Origin: Streptomyces sp. TLI_105 | GTDB lineage: Bacteria; Actinomycetota; Actinomycetes; Streptomycetales; Streptomycetaceae | NCBI RefSeq assembly: GCF_900105415.1 | Contig: NZ_FNSM01000001.1 | Location: forward strand, 5,419,501 to 5,483,500 | Length of the DNA stretch: 64,000 nucleotides | Direction: 5' to 3' | Part shown: piece after piece, positions 55,234 through 63,084 of the stretch | Position numbering within the stretch: position 1 is the first letter of the stretch | Layout: each line of letters opens with the position of its first letter | The notes under the pieces: generated by a model | What the model saw: only the letters and a program-made list of their open reading frames with translations | The model's database searches: none | Told to the model about the DNA's origin: nothing | Made by a program: the position numbers and the translations under genes

Positions 55234-55392
55234 GGGCCCGTCTTCCGGATCAGGCCGGGCTCGCGGGGCCCGGCACGCCCTCCCCCGTAGCCCTTCGGGC
55301 AGATGAATCAGGGAGCCGAGACGGAGCGAGCGAAGCGAGTGCAGTGCACCGGGCCCCGCTCCCTGATCCGGCCCGATCCGGAAGACAGGCCC
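55234..55392 (+). repeat. 159-bp nested inverted-repeat element
   Basis: The terminal arms at 55234-55258 and 55368-55392 are 25 nt long with 23 complementary pairs (GTCTTCCGGATC core). A second perfect pair, ATCAGGGAGC (55307-55316) with GCTCCCTGAT (55358-55367), lies directly inside the right arm. Between them is GAGCGAGCGAAGCGAGTGC. It starts 4 nt after the repeat-protein stop. It may be a structured RNA, a terminator array or a small transposon-derived (MITE-like) element; no target-site duplication is evident. The rest of the 351-bp gap (55393-55580) is proline/glycine-coding-like GC-rich DNA without a recognised element. Confidence 0.8.
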
Positions 55393-55580
55393 GAGCCAAG
55401 GAAACCGGAGGCGGCCCGGGCGCGTACCCTGGGCAGTACGACGAACGTCCCCGGCGCGGCGCCCGCCCCGAGATCTCCCCGCAGGACGCGGGGGTGATCC
55501 GGGTGGGCCCCCAGGGGGCGTCCCCCGAGCTTCCGGGCGGAGCGCCACCCGCGCCCGCCCCGCACCGAGGAGAAGAACCA

Positions 55581-56414
55581 CTGGGCAAGCGACAGCCCGA
55601 AGGCCCGCCGCCCGCACCGGCGGTGCAGCGCATCCGACTGCGCTACACCAAGCGCGGCCGCCTCCGGTTCACCAGCCACCGTGACTTCCAGCGCGCTTTC
55701 GAGCGTGCGCTGCGCCGTGCCGAGGTGCCCATGGCGTACTCGGCGGGCTTCACCCCGCACCCCAAGGTGTCGTACGCCAATGCCGCCCCGACGGGCACGG
55801 GCTCCGAGGCCGAGTACCTGGAGATCGCGCTCACCGAGAGGCGTGACCCGGAGGCCCTGCGGGCCCTGCTCGACGAGTCCCTCCCGGCAGGCCTCGACAT
55901 CACCGACGCCGTCGAGGCCCGGACCTCGGGTCTCGCCGACCGGCTCACCGCCTCCGTGTGGGAGCTGCGTCTGGAGGGTGTCGCCGTCGAGGACGCCGAG
56001 AAGGCCGTCGAGGCGTTTCTAGCGGCCGAGACGGTGGAAGTACAGCGCAAGACCAAGAACGGAGTCCGCACCTTCGACGCCCGTTCCGCCGTCACCGAGC
56101 TGACGGCAGCCCGTCACCAGGGCGATCCCCAGGGTGATAGGCCGCTGGACAGCGCCTGTGCGATACTGCGCCTGGTTGTTCGGCACGTGACACCTGCCGT
56201 GCGACCCGACGACGTCCTGTCCGGTCTCCGAGCTGTGGCCGACCTGGCGCCGCCGGTCCCCGCTGCGGTGACCAGGCTGGCGCAGGGGCTCTTCGACGAG
56301 GAGTCCGGCACGGTGACCGACCCGCTCGCGCCCGACCGCGAGGCAGTCACGGCCGCTTCACCCACGGCCGCCGCGACCGCCCCGGCGACGGCGCCGGGTG
56401 CCGGTACCGCGTAG
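55581..56414 (+). CDS. DUF2344 / TIGR03936 radical-SAM-associated protein (277 aa)
   Basis: The family core begins at VQRIRLRYTKRGRLRFTSHRDFQRAFERALRRAEVPMAYSAGFTPHPKVSYANA and continues through EYLEIALTERRDP and LPAGLDITDAVEA. It is the usual partner, or C-terminal fusion, of the TIGR03960 radical SAM protein at 52574. The best ribosome site, GAGGAG (55567-55572), stands 8 nt before CTG 55581 (LGKRQPEGPPP), so CTG initiation is plausible. GTG 55494 or 55503 upstream are alternatives that would add 26-29 residues of low-complexity sequence. The tail is Ala/Thr/Pro-rich. Function is unknown; RNase E follows. Confidence 0.87.
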   Translation: MGKRQPEGPPPAPAVQRIRLRYTKRGRLRFTSHRDFQRAFERALRRAEVPMAYSAGFTPHPKVSYANAAPTGTGSEAEYLEIALTERRDPEALRALLDESLPAGLDITDAVEARTSGLADRLTASVWELRLEGVAVEDAEKAVEAFLAAETVEVQRKTKNGVRTFDARSAVTELTAARHQGDPQGDRPLDSACAILRLVVRHVTPAVRPDDVLSGLRAVADLAPPVPAAVTRLAQGLFDEESGTVTDPLAPDREAVTAASPTAAATAPATAPGAGTA

Positions 56415-56648
56415 GGAGCAGTCGTCGTAGCGCCGCCCTGGTACTCGGGAGCCACCTGGGTCGGGCAGCGCACTGACCAGGAGACTTTCGCCAGGCCGTC
56501 CGCACAGGGCGTACGGAACCGGCGAGCCAGACACATAAGCTCCCGTGCGGCGCCCGCGCCCCGGACGGCGGCACCGCGCCACAGGCGCGACCGTGCCGCC
56601 GGACCGGAACCAGGCGCGGCGCCCGGGAGCGTGACGGGAGAACCCCGC

Positions 56649-59600
56649 ATGCTCGAGTCCAACGAAGACACCAACGCCCCCGGTGACAAGCTGCCGCCGC
56701 GCCGCAGGCGCCGCGCCGCTTCCCGCCCCGCCGGTCCGCCGGTGACGGGCGCGACCGCCGATGCCGCCGAGACCACGGCGGCCGCAGAGGCCCCGGCCGT
56801 CGAGACCGTCGAGGAGGCCGCCCCTGCCGAGGCCGAGGCCGCCCCCGCGCCGCGCACCCGCCGCCGGGCCACCCGCAAGGCCACCGCGCCCGCCGTGGAG
56901 ACCGCGGCCGAGCCGGTCGCCGAGCCGGTCGTGGAGACCCCCGCGGCCGAGGCCGTCGAGGAGGCCCTCGAGGCCGCCCCCGCCCGCCCGCGCCGCCGCG
57001 CCACCCGTAAGGCCACCTCGCCGGTGACCTCCCCGGCCGCCGCCGAGGAGACCGCGGCGCCCGTCGCCGAGCCGGTCGCCGAGACCGCCGCCGCTCCGGC
57101 CGTCGAGGCCGTCGAGGAGGCCGCGCCGCCGGCCCGTACCCGCCGTCGCGCCACCCGCAAGGCCACCGCTCCGGCCGGCCCCCCGGCCGCCGAGGAGACC
57201 GTGGTCGCGGCGCCGGTCGCCGAGACCGCCGCCGCTCCGGCCGCCGAGGCCGTCGAGGCCGTCGAGGAGGCCGCGCCGCCGGCCCGTACCCGCCGTCGCG
57301 CCACCCGCAAGGCCACCGCGCCCGAGCCGACCGCCGCTCCGGCCGCAGAGCAGGCCGTCACCGGCGAGTCGCTGCCCCAGTCCACCGTCGAGCAGATCGC
57401 CGCCGACGAGGCCGAGGTCGCCGCCGCCGAGACCGCCGCCACCCGTGGCCGCGGCCGCCGCCGCGCCACCTCGCCGCAGTTCACCTCCGAGCCGGCCCCG
57501 GCCCGCGAGCCGCGCCGCGCCGCGCGTCCCGCCGTCCCCGTCTTCCAGGCCCCGGTCTTCGCCGAGCCCATGTTCCAGACTCCGGAGACCGCCGCCGCGG
57601 CAGCCGCCGCCTACGCGGAGGAGCCGGAGGAGGACGCGGCCACCGAGACCGCCGCGACGGCCGAGGTCGTGGAGGCCGTCGAGCCCGCCGAGACCGAGAC
57701 CGCCGAGCGCGCCGAGACCGGCTCCCGCCGTCGCCGTCGCCGCCGTGGCGAGCCCGTCGCCGTCGAGCCCGTCCCGGCCACCGTTGCCGACGAGCCCGAG
57801 GTCGAGGCCGCCGCCGACGAGATCGAGGAGGCCGAGGAGGCCGAGGAGGCCGAGGAGACGGACGAGTACGAGGACCGTCCGTCCCGCCGTCGCCGCCGTG
57901 GCGGTCGCCGTCGCCGTCGTGGCGAGCTCACCGAGGTCGAGGAGGCCGAGGAGGGCGAGGAGCCGCACGCCGAGGACGAGGCCGAGGAGACCGACGAGGG
58001 CGAGGAGGAGCAGGAGGAGGCCGACGCCTACGCCGGCGGCTCCAGCAGCTCCCGTCGCCGTCGCCGTCGCCGCCGTCGCAGCGGGGACGCCTCCGCCGAC
58101 GTCGAGGCGGGCGACGAGGACGGCGTCCGTACGGTCGTCAAGGTCCGCGAGCCCCGCCCGGCCCGCGAGAAGGCCGAGCCCGGCACCGGCGCCGACGAGG
58201 TCCAGTCCATCAAGGGCTCGACCCGCCTGGAGGCCAAGAAGCAGCGCCGCCGCGAAGGCCGCGAGCAGGGCCGCCGTCGCGTCCCGATCATCACCGAGGC
58301 CGAGTTCCTCGCCCGCCGCGAGGCCGTCGAGCGCGTCATGGTCGTCCGCCAGAACGGCGAGCGCACCCAGATCGGCGTCCTGGAAGACAACGTGCTCGTC
58401 GAGCACTACGTCAACAAGGAGCAGGCCACCTCGTACGTCGGCAACGTCTACCTGGGCAAGGTCCAGAACGTGCTGCCGTCCATGGAGGCCGCCTTCGTCG
58501 ACATCGGCAAGGGCCGCAACGCCGTCCTGTACGCCGGCGAGGTCAACTTCGAGGCGCTCGGCATGGGCCACGGCCCGCGCCGCATCGAGTCCGCCCTCAA
58601 GTCAGGCCAGTCGGTCCTCGTGCAGGTCACGAAGGACCCGATCGGCCACAAGGGCGCGCGTCTGACCAGCCAGGTCTCCCTGCCGGGCCGCTACCTCGTG
58701 TACGTCCCCGAGGGCTCGATGACCGGCATCAGCCGCAAGCTCCCGGACACCGAGCGCGCCCGTCTGAAGACCATCCTCAAGAAGATCGTCCCCGAGGACG
58801 CGGGCGTCATCGTGCGCACCGCCGCCGAGGGCGCGAGCGAGGACGAGCTGCGCCGCGACGTCGAGCGCCTGCAGGCGCAGTGGGCCGACATCCAGAAGAA
58901 GGCCGCCCAGATCTCGACGTCCGCGCCGAGCCTGCTCTACGGCGAGCCGGACATGACCGTCCGGGTCGTCCGCGACATCTTCAACGAGGACTTCTCGAAG
59001 GTCATCGTCAGCGGCGACGACGCGTGGGAGACCATCCACGGGTACGTCTCGCACGTCGCGCCCGACCTGGCCGACCGCCTGTCCAAGTGGACCAGCGAGG
59101 TCGACGTCTTCGCGACGTACCGGATCGACGAGCAGCTGATGAAGGCGCTGGACCGCAAGGTCTGGCTGCCGAGCGGCGGCTCGCTGGTGATCGACAAGAC
59201 CGAGGCGATGATCGTCGTCGACGTCAACACCGGCAAGTTCACCGGCCAGGGCGGCAACCTCGAAGAGACCGTGACGAGGAACAACCTCGAAGCGGCCGAG
59301 GAGATCGTGCGCCAGCTGCGCCTGCGCGACCTGGGCGGCATCGTCGTCATCGACTTCATCGACATGGTCCTGGAGTCCAACCGCGACCTGGTGCTGCGCC
59401 GCCTCCTGGAGTGCCTGGGCCGGGACCGGACCAAGCACCAGGTGGCCGAGGTCACCTCGCTCGGCCTGGTCCAGATGACCCGCAAGCGGGTCGGCCAGGG
59501 CCTCCTGGAGTCCTTCTCCGAGACCTGCGTCCACTGCAACGGCCGCGGTGTCATCGTGCACATGGAGCAGCCGGCCACCGCCGGCGGTGGTGGCGGCGGC

Positions 59601-60515
59601 AAGCGCTCGAAGAAGCGCGGCCGCGGCGGCGCCGAGCACGAGCACGAGCACGCCGAGGCCGTGGAGCCGGAGACGGCGGAGACCGAGGCCGAGGTCGCCG
59701 CGGAGCTGGCCGCCCCGGTGGCCGTGCCGGTGCCGATCGCCCCGGACGAGGAGCTGTACGGCTCCGCCGCCGAGGCGGAGGCCGCCGCCACGCGCGGTCG
59801 TGGCCGCCGTCGCGCCACCCGCCGGGTGTCCGCGCCGGTCGTCTCGACGCCGGTCGCCCCGGCGCCGGTCGTGGAGACCGAGGCCGTGGACTTCGAGCCG
59901 GCGCCCGCCGCCGAGCCCGTCGCCCCGGTCGCCGAGCCCGAGCCGGTCGTGGAGCCCGAGCCGGTGGTCGAGGAGACCGCCGCCCCGGCCCCGCGCGGCC
60001 GTCGCCGGGCCACCCGCCGGGTGACGTCCCCGGTCGTCTCGACCACGGACGCGGCCGCCGAGGTCGTCACCGAGCCGGTCGCCGAGACCGCTCCGGAGCC
60101 GGAGCCCGTCGTGGCGCCGGAGCCGGTGGCCGAGCCCGCGGCCGAGGCCGTCGAGCCCGTCGTCGAGGAGGCCCCCGTGGCCGCCCCGCCGCGTGCCCGG
60201 CGCCGGGTGGTCCGTAAGGCCACCGCTCCCGCCGGTTCGCCCGCGGGCGCCGAGGAGGCGGCCGTCGTCGTGGTGACCACGGCTCCGGCCGAGGCCGCCG
60301 AGGCTCAGGCCGAGCCCGAGCCCGAGCCCGAGGCGGAGGCCGCGCCGGCCAAGAAGACGGCCGCGCGCAAGACCGCGAAGAAGGCCACGGCCAAGAAGGC
60401 CGCCACCAAGAAGACGGCGGCGACCAAGAAGACCGCGGCGGCGAAGAAGACCACCGCCAAGAAGGCCACGGCCAAGAAGGCGGCGGAGAAGACCGCCGCC
60501 CCGGCCCAGGACTGA
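56649..60515 (+). CDS. rne: Ribonuclease E/G family endoribonuclease, large form (1288 aa)
   Basis: The enzyme initiates mRNA decay and processes stable RNAs. The catalytic core is central (~560-970): S1-like RNA-binding domain RTQIGVLEDNVLVEHYVNKE to NAVLYAGEVN, catalytic Asp in IVVDVNTGKFTG (~857) and IVVIDFIDM, and the zinc link CVHC near 960. Two long low-complexity arms flank it, ~550 residues N-terminal and ~320 C-terminal. They are Ala/Glu/Pro-rich and carry nine copies of an R-x-RRRATRK-x-T-like block, acidic runs and a Lys/Ala tail (KKATAKKAATKKTAATKK). This is the central-core arrangement of Streptomyces RNase ES. ATG 56649 has GGGAGAA upstream. Confidence 0.95.
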   Translation: MLESNEDTNAPGDKLPPRRRRRAASRPAGPPVTGATADAAETTAAAEAPAVETVEEAAPAEAEAAPAPRTRRRATRKATAPAVETAAEPVAEPVVETPAAEAVEEALEAAPARPRRRATRKATSPVTSPAAAEETAAPVAEPVAETAAAPAVEAVEEAAPPARTRRRATRKATAPAGPPAAEETVVAAPVAETAAAPAAEAVEAVEEAAPPARTRRRATRKATAPEPTAAPAAEQAVTGESLPQSTVEQIAADEAEVAAAETAATRGRGRRRATSPQFTSEPAPAREPRRAARPAVPVFQAPVFAEPMFQTPETAAAAAAAYAEEPEEDAATETAATAEVVEAVEPAETETAERAETGSRRRRRRRGEPVAVEPVPATVADEPEVEAAADEIEEAEEAEEAEETDEYEDRPSRRRRRGGRRRRRGELTEVEEAEEGEEPHAEDEAEETDEGEEEQEEADAYAGGSSSSRRRRRRRRRSGDASADVEAGDEDGVRTVVKVREPRPAREKAEPGTGADEVQSIKGSTRLEAKKQRRREGREQGRRRVPIITEAEFLARREAVERVMVVRQNGERTQIGVLEDNVLVEHYVNKEQATSYVGNVYLGKVQNVLPSMEAAFVDIGKGRNAVLYAGEVNFEALGMGHGPRRIESALKSGQSVLVQVTKDPIGHKGARLTSQVSLPGRYLVYVPEGSMTGISRKLPDTERARLKTILKKIVPEDAGVIVRTAAEGASEDELRRDVERLQAQWADIQKKAAQISTSAPSLLYGEPDMTVRVVRDIFNEDFSKVIVSGDDAWETIHGYVSHVAPDLADRLSKWTSEVDVFATYRIDEQLMKALDRKVWLPSGGSLVIDKTEAMIVVDVNTGKFTGQGGNLEETVTRNNLEAAEEIVRQLRLRDLGGIVVIDFIDMVLESNRDLVLRRLLECLGRDRTKHQVAEVTSLGLVQMTRKRVGQGLLESFSETCVHCNGRGVIVHMEQPATAGGGGGGKRSKKRGRGGAEHEHEHAEAVEPETAETEAEVAAELAAPVAVPVPIAPDEELYGSAAEAEAAATRGRGRRRATRRVSAPVVSTPVAPAPVVETEAVDFEPAPAAEPVAPVAEPEPVVEPEPVVEETAAPAPRGRRRATRRVTSPVVSTTDAAAEVVTEPVAETAPEPEPVVAPEPVAEPAAEAVEPVVEEAPVAAPPRARRRVVRKATAPAGSPAGAEEAAVVVVTTAPAEAAEAQAEPEPEPEAEAAPAKKTAARKTAKKATAKKAATKKTAATKKTAAAKKTTAKKATAKKAAEKTAAPAQD
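57102..57319 (+). repeat. 150-bp-period direct repeat within rne
   Basis: About 65 bp (57105-57169 and 57255-57319) are identical and start GAGGCCGTCGAGGAGGCC. They encode EAVEEAAPPARTRRRATRKATA, a block split by an internal 50-residue period. Synonymous positions are also identical, so the duplication is recent or kept by gene conversion. Confidence 0.85.
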
Positions 60516-60521
60516 CCGGCC

Positions 60522-60563
60522 GGTGCGGGCCGCCTCCCCCGGACGGAGGGGGCGGCCCGCACC
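60522..60563 (+). terminator. Terminator of rne
   Basis: GGTGCGGGCCGCC (60522-60534) pairs perfectly with GGCGGCCCGCACC (60551-60563), with further C/G pairing inside, 7 nt past the stop. Confidence 0.85.
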
Positions 60564-60575
60564 GCACGGGCGAAT

Positions 60576-60763
60576 TTGACCCTCTGTGGCAGCCGCCCGT
60601 AACCTAGACCGTCGGCGTGTCTATGGATGCGCCGCGCCTCTGAGCACCTCCCTCCCGCTCGTCGGGAGAGGCCGCTCGTCCGATTCCGGAACGCCGCGGG
60701 CCCTCGGGTCCGTGTGAGTGGCTGGCTTCAGAGGTTTCGATCCCGAGTGAGAGAGAGATCCGC
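60576..60763 (+). promoter_or_regulatory. rplU promoter and long structured leader
   Basis: TTGACC at 60576-60581 and TAACCT at 60600-60605 (18-nt spacer) form a good promoter. The leader of about 150 nt before GTG 60764 contains CCTCCC-N7-GGGAG hairpin pairing (about 60649-60666). Long leaders on ribosomal-protein genes often serve autoregulation by the encoded protein; here that is inference. Confidence 0.55.
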
Positions 60764-61084
60764 GTGTACGCCATCGTGCGCAGCGGTGGTCGCCAGCACA
60801 AGGTTGCTGTCGGCGACATCGTTGAGGTTGACAAGATTTCCACCGCCAAGGTTGGCGACACGGTCGAGCTCTCGACCCTGCTCGTTGTCGACGGCGACGC
60901 CGTGACCAGCGACCCGTGGGTCCTGGCCGGTATCAAGGTCACGGCCGAGGTCGTGGACCACCACAAGGGCGCCAAGATCGACATCCTGCGCTACAAGAAC
61001 AAGACCGGCTACCGCCGTCGCCAGGGTCACCGTCAGCAGTACACGGCGATCAAGGTCACCGGTATCCCCGCGGCTGCGAAGTAA
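60764..61084 (+). CDS. rplU: 50S ribosomal protein L21 (106 aa)
   Basis: This is a 23S rRNA-binding protein of the large subunit. [24 protein letters not shown] is the L21 N-terminal pattern, and [31 protein letters not shown] is the C-terminal signature (the RRxGHRQ segment). GTG 60764 has GAGAGAGA upstream. rpmA follows by 13 bp, and the L21-L27-Obg order is the usual bacterial one. Confidence 0.97.
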   Translation: MYAIVRSGGRQHKVAVGDIVEVDKISTAKVGDTVELSTLLVVDGDAVTSDPWVLAGIKVTAEVVDHHKGAKIDILRYKNKTGYRRRQGHRQQYTAIKVTGIPAAAK

Positions 61085-61097
61085 GAGGGACTGAGAC

Positions 61098-61352
61098 ATG
61101 GCACACAAGAAGGGCGCATCGTCCACCCGGAACGGGCGCGACTCCAATGCCCAGCGGCTCGGCGTGAAGCGCTTCGGCGGTCAGGTCGTCAACGCGGGTG
61201 AGATCCTGGTCCGCCAGCGTGGCACCCACTTCCACCCGGGCGCGGGCGTCGGCCGTGGCGGCGACGACACGCTGTTCGCCCTGCAGGCCGGTTCGGTGCA
61301 GTTCGGCACCCACCGTGGCCGCAAGGTCGTGAACATCGTTCCGGTCGCCTGA
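61098..61352 (+). CDS. rpmA: 50S ribosomal protein L27 (84 aa)
   Basis: [29 protein letters not shown] is the L27 signature. The N-terminal tail reaches the peptidyl-transferase centre. [29 protein letters not shown] completes it. There is no extra N-terminal cleavage peptide of the Firmicutes type. An AGAGGGA site precedes ATG 61098. A terminator/attenuator hairpin follows before obg. Confidence 0.97.
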   Translation: MAHKKGASSTRNGRDSNAQRLGVKRFGGQVVNAGEILVRQRGTHFHPGAGVGRGGDDTLFALQAGSVQFGTHRGRKVVNIVPVA

Positions 61353-61368
61353 TCGGAACTCTTTGCGG

Positions 61369-61407
61369 AGGCGGACCTCACTTCCCGGAAGGGAAGAGGG
61401 TCCGCCT
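61369..61407 (+). terminator. Terminator or attenuator between rpmA and obg
   Basis: AGGCGGACC (61369-61377) pairs with GGTCCGCCT (61399-61407), with inner CTTCCC/GGGAAG pairing and a T-run after the stem. The AT-rich stretch at 61413-61440 then leads to obg, so obg may be partly uncoupled from rplU-rpmA. Confidence 0.75.
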
Positions 61408-61461
61408 TTCGCGTGTTACTAGATAGACATTCCACCCGTAATTCTCTGGAGGCACAGAACC

Positions 61462-62901
61462 ATGACCACCTTCGTGGACCGCGTCGAGCTGCACGTCGCC
61501 GCGGGTAACGGAGGCCACGGCTGCGCCTCCGTACACCGGGAGAAGTTCAAGCCGCTCGGCGGCCCCGACGGCGGCAACGGCGGCCGTGGCGGCGATGTGA
61601 TCCTGGTCGTCGACCAGTCGGTCACCACTCTCCTCGAGTACCACCACTCCCCGCACCGCAAGGCCACCAACGGGCAGCCCGGCGCCGGCGACAACCGCTC
61701 CGGCAAGGACGGCCAGGACCTGGTCCTGACCGTGCCCGACGGCACCGTCGTCCTCGACAAGAAGGGCAACGTCCTCGCCGACCTGGTCGGCCAGGGCACC
61801 ACCTTCATCGCGGGACAGGGCGGTCGCGGCGGCCTCGGCAACGCCGCGCTGGCCTCGGCCCGCCGCAAGGCCCCCGGCTTCGCCCTCCTCGGCGAGCCCG
61901 GCGAGGCGCGGGACATCGTCCTGGAGCTCAAGACCGTCGCCGACGTGGCCCTCGTGGGCTACCCGAGCGCCGGCAAGTCCTCGCTCATCTCCGTCCTGTC
62001 GGCCGCCAAGCCGAAGATCGCGGACTACCCCTTCACCACGCTCGTCCCGAACCTCGGCGTGGTCACGGCCGGCTCGACCGTCTACACGATCGCCGACGTG
62101 CCGGGTCTGATCCCGGGCGCCAGCCAGGGCCGCGGCCTCGGCCTGGAGTTCCTCCGCCACGTGGAGCGCTGCTCGGTCCTCGTCCACGTCCTCGACACGG
62201 CGACGCTGGAGTCCGAGCGCGACCCGGTCACCGACCTCGACGTCATCGAGGAGGAGCTCAAGCAGTACGGCGGTCTGGAGGACCGACCCCGGATCGTCGT
62301 CCTCAACAAGATCGACATCCCGGACGGCCAGGACCTCGCGGACATGATCCGCCCGGACCTGGAGGAGCGCGGCTACCAGGTGTTCGAGGTCTCCGCCGTG
62401 GCCCGTACGGGTCTGAAGGAGCTCTCCTTCGCCCTCGCCGGCATCGTCGCCGAGGCGCGCGCGGCCAAGCCGAAGGAGGAGGCGACCCGGATCGTCATCC
62501 GCCCGAAGGCCGTCGACGATACGGGCTTCACCGTCACGTACGACGAGCACGAAGAGGTCTACCGGGTGCGCGGCGAGAAGCCGGAGCGCTGGGTCCGCCA
62601 GACCGACTTCAACAACGACGAGGCCGTGGGCTACCTGGCCGACCGCCTCAACCGCCTCGGCGTCGAGGACGCGCTGATGAAGGCGGGTGCCCGTGCGGGC
62701 GACGGCGTCGCGATCGGCTCCGAGGACAACGCGGTCGTCTTCGACTGGGAGCCCACCATGATGGCGGGCGCCGAGATGCTCGGCCGCCGCGGTGAGGACC
62801 ACCGTCTGGAGGCCCCGCGTCCGGCCGCGCAGCGCCGCCGTGACCGGGAGGCGGAGCGCGACGACGCGCAGCGCGAGTACGACGAGTTCGACCCGTTCTA
62901 G
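61462..62901 (+). CDS. obg: Obg/CgtA GTPase (479 aa)
   Basis: This essential GTPase acts in 50S assembly and, in Streptomyces, in the onset of aerial development. The glycine-rich Obg fold is residues 1-158 ([27 protein letters not shown]). The GTPase domain has P-loop [10 protein letters not shown], switch motif [24 protein letters not shown] and NKID. The OCT domain follows at ~345-428 ([25 protein letters not shown]). The ~50-residue charged tail ends [11 protein letters not shown] 61462 follows CTGGAGG. The last codons are duplicated just past the stop. Confidence 0.97.
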   Translation: MTTFVDRVELHVAAGNGGHGCASVHREKFKPLGGPDGGNGGRGGDVILVVDQSVTTLLEYHHSPHRKATNGQPGAGDNRSGKDGQDLVLTVPDGTVVLDKKGNVLADLVGQGTTFIAGQGGRGGLGNAALASARRKAPGFALLGEPGEARDIVLELKTVADVALVGYPSAGKSSLISVLSAAKPKIADYPFTTLVPNLGVVTAGSTVYTIADVPGLIPGASQGRGLGLEFLRHVERCSVLVHVLDTATLESERDPVTDLDVIEEELKQYGGLEDRPRIVVLNKIDIPDGQDLADMIRPDLEERGYQVFEVSAVARTGLKELSFALAGIVAEARAAKPKEEATRIVIRPKAVDDTGFTVTYDEHEEVYRVRGEKPERWVRQTDFNNDEAVGYLADRLNRLGVEDALMKAGARAGDGVAIGSEDNAVVFDWEPTMMAGAEMLGRRGEDHRLEAPRPAAQRRRDREAERDDAQREYDEFDPF

Positions 62902-62919
62902 GCGAGTTCGACCCGTTCT
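62883..62919 (+). repeat. 17-bp tandem duplication across the obg stop codon
   Basis: CGAGTTCGACCCGTTCT occurs at 62883-62899 and again at 62903-62919, a 20-bp period. The first copy encodes the end of Obg (EFDPF) and the T of its stop; the second lies outside the gene. Confidence 0.9.
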
Positions 62920-62947
62920 GGTGGGCGGGTCGGCGCCGGGTTTCCCG

Positions 62948-63025
62948 GGCCGGCCCGCCTCTCCCACGGGCGCGGGCCGGCCATCCGCCGGCGGTCATCG
63001 GCCGGGCACCCCTGGGGTGTCCGGC
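62948..63025 (+). terminator. Tandem terminator hairpins after obg
   Basis: GGCCGGCCCGC (62948-62958) pairs perfectly with GCGGGCCGGCC (62972-62982). A second hairpin, GCCGGGCACC with GGTGTCCGGC (63001-63025), follows. Together they separate obg from the glycosyltransferase gene. Confidence 0.75.
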
Positions 63026-63072
63026 CGGTTCCGTTCGGGCGCAGGCCGCCCGGGGGCCGTCCGGGGGCCACG

Positions 63073-63078
63073 TAGGAT
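63073..63078 (+). promoter_or_regulatory. Possible leaderless -10 (TAGGAT) of the glycosyltransferase gene
   Basis: TAGGAT ends 6 nt before GTG 63085. No ribosome site precedes the start, which fits a leaderless transcript. Confidence 0.45.
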
Positions 63079-63084
63079 TCACGG

